In this document: positions 8,250-13,176 of the stretch, in pieces
Layout: each line of letters starts with the position of its first letter
How positions within the stretch are numbered: position 1 is the stretch's first letter
Assembly: GCA_023379725.1 (NCBI GenBank)
Contig: JAMCPC010000006.1
Coordinates: forward strand, 1-13,176
DNA: 13,176 nucleotides
Reading direction: 5' to 3'
Source: Actinomycetota bacterium
GTDB lineage: Bacteria; Actinomycetota; Acidimicrobiia; Acidimicrobiales; JAMCPL01
Position numbers and translations under genes: made by a program
The notes under the pieces: generated by a model
What the model saw: the letters and a program-made list of their open reading frames with translations, nothing else
Databases searched by the model: none
Told to the model about the DNA's origin: nothing

Positions 8250-8284
8250 AATTGTTTCCTGGTGTAGTGGGTGTGACCACAATT
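8250..8284. repeat. Weak inverted repeat between divergent genes
   Basis: AATTGT (8250-8255) is mirrored by ACAATT (8279-8284), with GGT/ACC (8261-8263, 8276-8278) inside. A further direct copy of AATTGT lies at 8231-8236. The element sits just upstream of the moeB-fusion promoter and could be an operator, but arms this short also arise by chance. Confidence 0.2.
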
Positions 8285-8295
8285 CCTGACTATTA

Positions 8296-8338
8296 TGGTA
8301 AGATTTATGGTATTAACTTTCAATAGAGCACTGGAGGT
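8296..8338 (+). promoter_or_regulatory. Extended -10 promoter and strong RBS of moeB fusion
   Basis: TGGTAAGAT (8296-8304) reads as an extended -10 element, with no good -35 box. GGAGGT (8333-8338) is a near-perfect Shine-Dalgarno sequence six bases before the ATG at 8345. This gene therefore has a normal leader of roughly 30-35 bases, unlike the apparently leaderless genes around it. Confidence 0.4.
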
Positions 8339-8344
8339 AAGTGT

Positions 8345-9577
8345 ATGGCAACTAGTAGAGAATTATTTGCAAGAGCCAGAGCAGACATAGTAGAGATTAC
8401 TCCTGCTGAGGCAGAATCTAAATTGAATGATGAACGTGTCATCTTTCTGGATGTCCGTGAGGCAGACGAGCACGAGCAGGGTACAATTCCAGGGACACAT
8501 CTTATTCCACGAGGATTCTTGGAATTGCAGGTGGAAGGGAGGATCCCAGATAAATCTACAGAGGTTGTCATATACTGTGCAGGTGGTATACGTTCTGCAC
8601 TTGCCGCAAAGACCATGCAGGAGCTTGGTTACAGCAATGTATCGTCATTGATAGGGGGGTTCAATCGCTGGAAGGACGAAGGTCGTGTGTGGGCAGTTCC
8701 GAAAGTGCTCAACGCCGACCAACGCAGCAGGTATCACAGGCATTTGCTGCTGCCGGAGGTCGGGGAGAAGGGTCAGCAAAAGCTACTCGAATCCAAGGTA
8801 CTCCTGCTTGGTGCCGGAGGGCTGGGGTCACCAGCTGCTATGTATCTTGCCGCCGCAGGAGTCGGCACCCTGGGGATTATAGATATGGATGTAGTAGACG
8901 CGTCAAATCTCCAACGCCAGATTTTGCATAATCTTGACCGCATAGGAGAGCCAAAGGTCGAGTCTGCCAAGCGTACGATCAATGCCATGAATCCTGATGT
9001 CGATGTCATAACATACGATACAAGACTGGGGGCTGATAATGTCATTGATATTATGGGTGAATACGACCTTATCCTGGATGGAACTGATAATTTCCCGACA
9101 AGGTATCTGGTCAATGACGCTTCATTGATTACTGGTGTACCCGTAGTGCATGGTTCGATCTTTCGCTTTGAAGGTCAGGTAACGGTGTTTGATCCATACA
9201 AGGGGCCCTGCTATCGTTGCATGGTTCCCGAGCCCCCGCCACCGGAGTTGGCTCCGTCGTGTGCAGAAGCTGGAGTGTTGGGAGTGCTGTGCGGCATCAT
9301 CGGTTCGCTTGAAGCACTTGAGGCGATAAAGATGCTACTTGGGTTGGGTGATCCACTTGTAGGCAGGCTTCTCTCCTATGACGCGCTCGAAGAGTCATTT
9401 AGAACGTTCAAGGTAAAGAGGGATCCCTCATGCCCTACTTGCGGACCTGATGCTGGAGATATAATTATAGCTGAGTATGATCAGCTGTGCATGCCTCATA
9501 TAGCGCGTACCACCGAGCCGGCATCTTCACTTGCTGTACCTGACCCGGAATCGGTGCTGGCTACTACTGGCTCCTGA
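8345..9577 (+). CDS. moeB: Rhodanese-MoeB/ThiF adenylyltransferase fusion
   Basis: 410 residues in two domains. Residues about 14-115 are a rhodanese domain with LDVRE (35-39) and the active-site loop YCAGGIRS, whose C78 would carry the persulfide. Residues about 122-370 are an E1-like MoeB/ThiF adenylyltransferase: RYHRHLLLPEVG, nucleotide loop GAGGLGSP (156-163), DGTDNFPTRY, the conserved C306 in PSCAEAGVLG, and zinc pairs C289/C292 and C363/C366. Such enzymes adenylate the C-terminal Gly-Gly of MoaD- or ThiS-like carriers, and the rhodanese supplies sulfur to form the thiocarboxylate used for molybdopterin, thiamine or cysteine synthesis. The best-known actinobacterial relative (MoeZ) and eukaryotic MOCS3/Uba4 have the rhodanese at the C-terminus; here it is first. 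A C-terminal tail with YDQLC resembles the linker seen in MoeZ proteins. No carrier-protein gene lies nearby, so the pathway cannot be decided from context. Confidence 0.92.
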   Translation: MATSRELFARARADIVEITPAEAESKLNDERVIFLDVREADEHEQGTIPGTHLIPRGFLELQVEGRIPDKSTEVVIYCAGGIRSALAAKTMQELGYSNVSSLIGGFNRWKDEGRVWAVPKVLNADQRSRYHRHLLLPEVGEKGQQKLLESKVLLLGAGGLGSPAAMYLAAAGVGTLGIIDMDVVDASNLQRQILHNLDRIGEPKVESAKRTINAMNPDVDVITYDTRLGADNVIDIMGEYDLILDGTDNFPTRYLVNDASLITGVPVVHGSIFRFEGQVTVFDPYKGPCYRCMVPEPPPPELAPSCAEAGVLGVLCGIIGSLEALEAIKMLLGLGDPLVGRLLSYDALEESFRTFKVKRDPSCPTCGPDAGDIIIAEYDQLCMPHIARTTEPASSLAVPDPESVLATTGS

Positions 9578-9587
9578 ATGGCCTGTA

Positions 9588-9686
9588 CTAGTGGCCTGTC
9601 TCGTAAATAGCGTGACGTTATCCGGCAGGTCAGGGGCGTCATCTGGCTGGCGGTAACCCATGGTTATTTGCGAGACAGGCCACTAG
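9588..9686 (+). repeat. 99-base long hairpin, MITE-like, CTAG-flanked
   Basis: The arms 9588-9609 and 9665-9686 pair over 22 positions with a single T/G step, a wobble pair in plus-strand RNA. The outer four bases of both arms are CTAG, itself palindromic, so the structure also reads as an 18-base terminal inverted repeat starting TGGCCTGTCTCG, flanked by a 4-base CTAG target duplication. The loop pairs further: GTTA/TAAC (9617-9620, 9654-9657), CCG/CGG (9622-9624, 9651-9653), CAG/CTG (9626-9628, 9647-9649) and CAG/CTG (9631-9633, 9643-9645). There is no T-tract after it, so it is not a standard terminator, although it lies ten bases after the moeB stop. A MITE, a REP-like repeat or a structured 3' UTR are the alternatives. 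Confidence 0.75.
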
Positions 9687-9698
9687 ATGACCATGGGT
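9656..9698 (+). repeat. Alternative hairpin overlapping the long hairpin
   Basis: ACCCATGGT (9656-9664) is a perfect 9-base inverted match to ACCATGGGT (9690-9698). The first arm is in the loop of the 99-base hairpin and the second lies just outside it, separated from the outer stem by only three bases. Both helices cannot fully form together, so they would be mutually exclusive. Confidence 0.45.
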
Positions 9699-9824
9699 CT
9701 ATGCTGGATGGATGGCGCCGCTGACTCGATTGAGATGCGGGGCTATCTGGGAGGATGTTCCCAAGGTAGCAGGTAAACTTCACGTTGTTTATGGGACATA
9801 TAGCCAAAAGCACTGGAATAGCCC

Positions 9825-9830
9825 TATAAT
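9825..9830 (+). promoter_or_regulatory. Consensus -10 box for leaderless mutase transcript
   Basis: A perfect TATAAT ends eight bases before the ATG at 9839, and no Shine-Dalgarno sequence is present. An in-frame TAA (9830-9832) lies between, so no upstream start is possible. The -35 region is weak. The arrangement implies that transcription starts at or within a base or two of the start codon. Confidence 0.5.
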
Positions 9831-9838
9831 AATCCATT

Positions 9839-11431
9839 ATGAGCGAAGACGATCATGACTTGCGTCGTACTGATTCTGGCATAGAGATAAAACCCCTATA
9901 CACCGCCGAGGACATGGAGGGTTGGGATCCTGCAACCAAGCTTGGGTTGCCGGGTGAGGCTCCGTACACAAGAGGTATTTACCCGACTATGTACAGGGGA
10001 AAACATTGGACAATGCGGCAGTATGCAGGTTTCGGTACTGCTGAGGCCACGAACAAAAGGTTCAAGTTTCTGCTGGATGCTGGCCAGACCGGTCTTTCAT
10101 GCGCCTTTGACCTCCCGACCCAGATGGGTTACGACTCAGATCACCCCAGAGCCGAAGGAGAGGTGGGAAAGGTCGGAGTAGCAATTGATTCGCTGGCTGA
10201 TATGCGACTCCTGCTGGATGGCCTACCTCTCGATAGGGTGACTACCTCTATGACTATCAATTCGACTGCGGCTGTTTTGCTGTTGCTCTACATGCTGGTA
10301 GGGGAGGAGAACGGAGTACCTCCCTCCGCTCTTCGTGGTACTATTCAAAACGACATATTAAAGGAGTATATCGCCAGGGGAACATACATTTACCCTCCTA
10401 GAGCATCTATGAGAATAGTGACCGATATTTTCTCATACTGCGCCGAGCACCTCCCCAACTGGAATACAATTTCTATTTCCGGTTACCACATCAGAGAGGC
10501 AGGCTCTACCGCCGTCCAGGAGATCGCCTTTACGCTGTCGGATGCCATAGCGTATGTGGAAGCTGCATTGAGCGCGGGTCTGGATGTGGATACATTTGCT
10601 CCCCGCCTTTCTTTCTTTTGGAACGGTCACAACAACCTCTTCGAAGAGGTAGCCAAGTTTCGTGCAGCTCGTAGAATGTGGTGGAAAATTATGGATGAGC
10701 GCTTTCATGCCAAAGATGAGAGATCCAAGTTATTGCGTTTTCATACACAGACAGGTGGCTCTACCTTAACTGCACAGCAGCCGGAGAACAATATCGTCAG
10801 GGTCGCCATTCAGGCACTCGCGGCTGCACTGGGAGGAACTCAGAGCCTCCATACAAATGGCTTTGATGAAGCTCTGGGGTTACCGACCGAGAATGCGGCC
10901 AAGTTGGCTCTGCGCACTCAGCAGGTAATAGCTTACGAATCCGGTGTGACCGATACTGTCGATCCCCTGGCTGGCTCTTATTTTATTGAACAACTTACCG
11001 ATCAGGTCGAGGAGGCTGCGTGGAGTTATATTGATAAGATCGATGGTATGGGCGGCGCTGTAGCGGGAATTGAAAGTGGTTTCATACAAGATGAAATAGA
11101 GCATGCAGCATATGAATATGCACGGGGTATAGATTCTGGCAATCGCATTGTTGTTGGCGTCAATAAGTTTGTAGAGGAGGGGCATCTTGAGGCAGATGTG
11201 TTTCCAATAGATCCCGCCCTGCAGATTGCCCAGGTGGAAAGAGTACGCAAGGTACGTGAAGAACGCGATAACAATGCCGTGCAAGCTGCCCTCTCTGACC
11301 TGGAATCTGCTACTTCGGGGTCGAGTAATATACTTGTTCCCATGAGGGTTGCCCTTTCGCGCATGGCTACGCTTGGTGAGGTGTCGGATGTGCTCCGTAA
11401 GGTGATGGGAGTATATGAGCCTGTACGTTAG
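9839..11431 (+). CDS. mcmA1: Methylmalonyl-CoA mutase, catalytic large subunit
   Basis: 530 residues covering the TIM-barrel catalytic domain of the acyl-CoA mutase large-subunit family. The C-terminal cobalamin-binding domain of single-chain mutases (DxHxxG motif) is absent, so a separate small subunit is required. Using a constant offset of 27 to the Propionibacterium enzyme, as I remember its numbering, Y62 matches Tyr89, R180 matches Arg207, Y216/H217 match Tyr243/His244, and R256/S258 match Arg283/Ser285; Arg82 is Lys here. Tyr89 and Arg207 are the residues that separate methylmalonyl-CoA mutase from isobutyryl-CoA mutase (Phe and Gln), so methylmalonyl-CoA to succinyl-CoA is the predicted reaction. 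No B12-binding subunit or MeaB-type GTPase gene follows; the next gene is convergent with a 15-base gap. The start is fixed by an in-frame stop nine bases upstream. Confidence 0.93.
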   Translation: MSEDDHDLRRTDSGIEIKPLYTAEDMEGWDPATKLGLPGEAPYTRGIYPTMYRGKHWTMRQYAGFGTAEATNKRFKFLLDAGQTGLSCAFDLPTQMGYDSDHPRAEGEVGKVGVAIDSLADMRLLLDGLPLDRVTTSMTINSTAAVLLLLYMLVGEENGVPPSALRGTIQNDILKEYIARGTYIYPPRASMRIVTDIFSYCAEHLPNWNTISISGYHIREAGSTAVQEIAFTLSDAIAYVEAALSAGLDVDTFAPRLSFFWNGHNNLFEEVAKFRAARRMWWKIMDERFHAKDERSKLLRFHTQTGGSTLTAQQPENNIVRVAIQALAAALGGTQSLHTNGFDEALGLPTENAAKLALRTQQVIAYESGVTDTVDPLAGSYFIEQLTDQVEEAAWSYIDKIDGMGGAVAGIESGFIQDEIEHAAYEYARGIDSGNRIVVGVNKFVEEGHLEADVFPIDPALQIAQVERVRKVREERDNNAVQAALSDLESATSGSSNILVPMRVALSRMATLGEVSDVLRKVMGVYEPVR

Positions 11432-11446
11432 TGTCCTGATATACCG

Positions 11447-12643
11447 CTAGTCAGCCGGATTTGAGTTTCTTATTTGGTCTACGAAGTCGATAACCGTCCA
11501 TGCCATTGCTACAGCAGAGTCGTATATGGCTCTGCTGGCCGTCTCGCTCGCACACGCAAGCGCAAAGGCTGGCTGGTGGTTGGAGGCACCGTTTGAATCT
11601 ATACGTATCAGTGGATGGATACTTGGTACCGCAAGGGACACGTTACCCATATCTGTAGAGAATACCGGAGGTGGTTCGCCGTTTGCATCCTTGGAATAGT
11701 CGCGTCCAAGGGCAGTTGCATTCGACTCCCAGAGTCTTATCAGTATGGGATCAGTTCTCAGCTCAGAGTAGGTAGGGGAGAGCATCTCTATCTCAAGATC
11801 TGATCCAGTGGCAACAGCCCCTGCCTCAAAGCACCTATCAACTTTTTCACGCAATATACGTAGTTCTTCAATCGTAGATGCACGTACCATATACCTGGCT
11901 GTTGTATGTGATGGTATGATATTGGGAGCGTCGCCACCCTTTTCGACGATGCCGTGTATCTGTTCATTCCCGGTGAAAGATTGGCGTAATAGACCTATGG
12001 CAACTTGGGCAACTACAAGAGCATCGGCAGCGTTGATCCCCTCATGAGGGGCGGCTGACGCATGTGCCTCCCTACCGTGATAGTGAACTCTGAAATGATC
12101 TACAGCCAAGCACTTTGGATAGAGCCGATCTTCTGGCCAGGGATGTATCATCATTGCAGCAGCCATCCCCTGGAATGCTCCGCGTTCAAGCATGATGACC
12201 TTTCCGCCTCCACCCTCCTCTGAAGGAGTACCCAATATAGTGATTTTGCACCCCAGCTCTTCAACTGCACCTGCCAATGCCCATGCTGCCCCCAGGGTGG
12301 CAGCTGATATTATATTGTGCCCGCAGGCATGGCCTACTACTGGCAGTGCATCGTATTCAGCACATATCGCTATATTAGGTGCCCCTTCTCCAACTTCACC
12401 CTTTATGGCGGTCTCGAGTCCATAAGCGCCAAATTCGACGCTAAACCCACGTTCCAGCAGCAAGTTTCCCAGCTCTCTGGAGGCAAGTCTCTCCTTTCCA
12501 TCCAATTCAGGATGTGAATGTATATAGTGACTGAACTCTATGAGGCGATCAATGTCATTGTCTATACGATCTCTCGCTGTACGTTTTAATATCGATGATT
12601 TTGATACCGACTTTGATACCGACTTTGATACTGACGATCCCAT
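11447..12643 (-). CDS. M20-family metal-dependent amidohydrolase
   Basis: 398 residues of the M20D-like aminoacylase/amidohydrolase group (AbgB-like, PF01546 type), which hydrolyse N-acyl amino acid or dipeptide bonds using divalent metals. Visible motifs: HSHPEL (42-47), EYDALPVVGHACGHN (96-110) with metal-ligand C107 and H109, TPSEEGGGGK (139-148) with the catalytic Glu pair, IHPW (H167), the HYHGREAHASAAPHEGINAADA dimerisation-domain strand (split here at its usual place), and STDMGNVS near the C-terminus. There is no signal peptide, so it should be cytoplasmic. The ATG at 12643 shares its A with the TGA of the upstream carboxylase gene (TGATG), implying translational coupling; a TTG one codon earlier is an alternative. 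Residues 4-16 are a VSKS repeat that looks disordered and is not part of the enzyme fold. Substrate unknown. Confidence 0.9.
   Translation of the reverse strand: MGSSVSKSVSKSVSKSSILKRTARDRIDNDIDRLIEFSHYIHSHPELDGKERLASRELGNLLLERGFSVEFGAYGLETAIKGEVGEGAPNIAICAEYDALPVVGHACGHNIISAATLGAAWALAGAVEELGCKITILGTPSEEGGGGKVIMLERGAFQGMAAAMMIHPWPEDRLYPKCLAVDHFRVHYHGREAHASAAPHEGINAADALVVAQVAIGLLRQSFTGNEQIHGIVEKGGDAPNIIPSHTTARYMVRASTIEELRILREKVDRCFEAGAVATGSDLEIEMLSPTYSELRTDPILIRLWESNATALGRDYSKDANGEPPPVFSTDMGNVSLAVPSIHPLIRIDSNGASNHQPAFALACASETASRAIYDSAVAMAWTVIDFVDQIRNSNPAD
12600..12635. repeat. Three 12-base tandem repeats in the M20 gene
   Basis: The unit TTTGATACCGAC occurs three times in a row (12600-12611, 12612-12623, 12624-12635), the last with one C-to-T change. 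The length is a multiple of three, and on the minus strand it encodes three Val-Ser-Lys-Ser units at the N-terminus of the amidohydrolase. Copy-number change would keep the frame. Confidence 0.85.
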
Positions 12644-13176
12644 CAATCAATTGCTGCCAGCTCATCTCCGGCAGCGACATAGTCACCGGATGATACGTTT
12701 ATTGACCTTACCGTGCCAGAGGCAGGTGACTCAATCATGTTCTCCATTTTCATGGCTTCAAGCACACATATAGTCTGCCCGGCATCTACCTCTTGGCCGA
12801 CCTCTACCAGTACCTTGATTATAGTTCCCTGCATCGGAGCCGTTATACTGCCTGAGGTCTGGATCATGGATCGACTGGCTGGATCGTTCCTTCTCTGCCT
12901 TGATCTGTTCACCGATTTGGAGTTGGATGAGCGACTTGGAGACTGTACGGTTGCCGGGATGGCAGTGGTGGGTAGCCACATACGTAGCTGGTACCTACGC
13001 CCCTGCAACTCGGCCGTTACGTCGGTTTCATGTAATTGAGAAGAGTCGGAGTCGTCGTCCAGCAATCCAGCATCAGCAACGACTGGTGGCTCCTGGACAT
13101 CCAGCTCAGTGAAGTCAAGAGACGACTCTACCCATCGTGTAGAGTGCTTTGCTGCAGCGAAATCCGGGTGCGACAG
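12643..13176 (-). CDS. Acetyl/propionyl-CoA carboxylase alpha chain, C-terminal part
   Basis: The gene enters from the right edge: the frame is open from 13176, giving 177 visible residues, so the start lies outside. The first residues, LSHPDFAAAKHSTRWVESSL, match the end of the biotin carboxylase C-terminal domain. A short beta-strand segment (VTAELQGRRYQLRMWLP) and an Arg/Ser-rich linker follow. The end is a biotinyl carrier domain, GSITAPMQGTIIKVLVEVGQ onward, with the biotin-accepting Lys in EAMKMEN (codon 12750-12748). This is the fused BC-BCCP alpha chain of actinobacterial acyl-CoA carboxylases, which carboxylates biotin with bicarbonate and ATP and passes it to a separate beta chain. 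Whether acetyl-CoA or propionyl-CoA is the substrate depends on the beta chain, which is not here. Its stop overlaps the start of the M20 gene. Confidence 0.93.
   Translation of the reverse strand: MSHPDFAAAKHSTRWVESSLDFTELDVQEPPVVADAGLLDDDSDSSQLHETDVTAELQGRRYQLRMWLPTTAIPATVQSPSRSSNSKSVNRSRQRRNDPASRSMIQTSGSITAPMQGTIIKVLVEVGQEVDAGQTICVLEAMKMENMIESPASGTVRSINVSSGDYVAAGDELAAID

Noticed and set aside
9588..9686. Long hairpin as a classical rho-independent terminator
   Set aside because: The right arm is followed by ATGACC and not by a T-run, and the stem is far longer and has a larger loop than such terminators.
9588..9698. Pseudoknot formed by the long stem and the 9-base helix
   Set aside because: Only three bases would have to cross a 22-bp stem, so the full helices cannot coexist.
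11026..11364. Minus-strand ORFs inside the mutase gene
   Set aside because: They are antisense shadows of a strongly conserved coding sequence, with no independent motifs.
12643..13065. A free-standing 140-residue biotin carrier protein starting at TTG 13065
   Set aside because: The upstream in-frame sequence encodes the recognisable end of a biotin carboxylase domain, so this is the tail of a longer fused chain.
1..13176. CRISPR array, tRNA, rRNA, prophage or defence genes
   Set aside because: No spaced repeats, cloverleaf-like sequences or relevant protein motifs were seen on either strand.

Overview
The window looks like a stretch of an actinomycetote chromosome of moderate GC (estimated by eye at about one half). 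The pointers are a TIGR03617-type F420-dependent luciferase-like oxidoreductase, a fused biotin carboxylase-biotin carrier polypeptide, a MoeZ-like adenylyltransferase, a DUF1707-like small membrane protein, a LppX/LprG-like secreted protein, and several start codons that look leaderless. A member of Acidimicrobiia or a relative is my best guess, but this is inference from gene families only.

Layout from left to right: (1) the 3' part of a secreted lipoprotein-like gene with a Pro/Lys-rich insert and a Gly/Ser tail; (2) leuS, complete, with a low-complexity insert in its editing domain; (3) convergent to it, an F420-dependent oxidoreductase gene on the minus strand; (4) a 272-base divergent spacer with promoter signals for both sides; (5) a small DUF1707-like one-pass membrane protein; (6) a bipartite hairpin in a 47-base convergent gap; (7) a large cytoplasmic glycoside hydrolase family 38 alpha-mannosidase on the minus strand; (8) a divergent spacer and then a rhodanese-MoeB fusion with a strong ribosome binding site; (9) a 261-base spacer holding a 99-base hairpin with 22-base arms and CTAG ends, which looks like a MITE or a structured RNA; (10) the catalytic large subunit of a two-subunit methylmalonyl-CoA mutase; (11) on the minus strand, an M20 amidohydrolase translationally coupled to (12) the C-terminal part of an acetyl/propionyl-CoA carboxylase alpha chain that runs off the right edge.

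Functionally the window is mainly housekeeping and central metabolism: translation (leuS), molybdopterin or thiocarboxylate sulfur chemistry (moeB fusion), and acyl-CoA metabolism at the right end, where a biotin-dependent carboxylase and methylmalonyl-CoA mutase could act in sequence on propionyl-CoA (propionyl-CoA to methylmalonyl-CoA to succinyl-CoA). No defence system, prophage, CRISPR array, tRNA or rRNA was seen. The most unusual element is the hairpin between moeB and the mutase. The most general pattern is start codons preceded 6 to 8 bases upstream by a -10-like hexamer with no Shine-Dalgarno sequence. I found no clear candidate for a wholly new multi-gene system.
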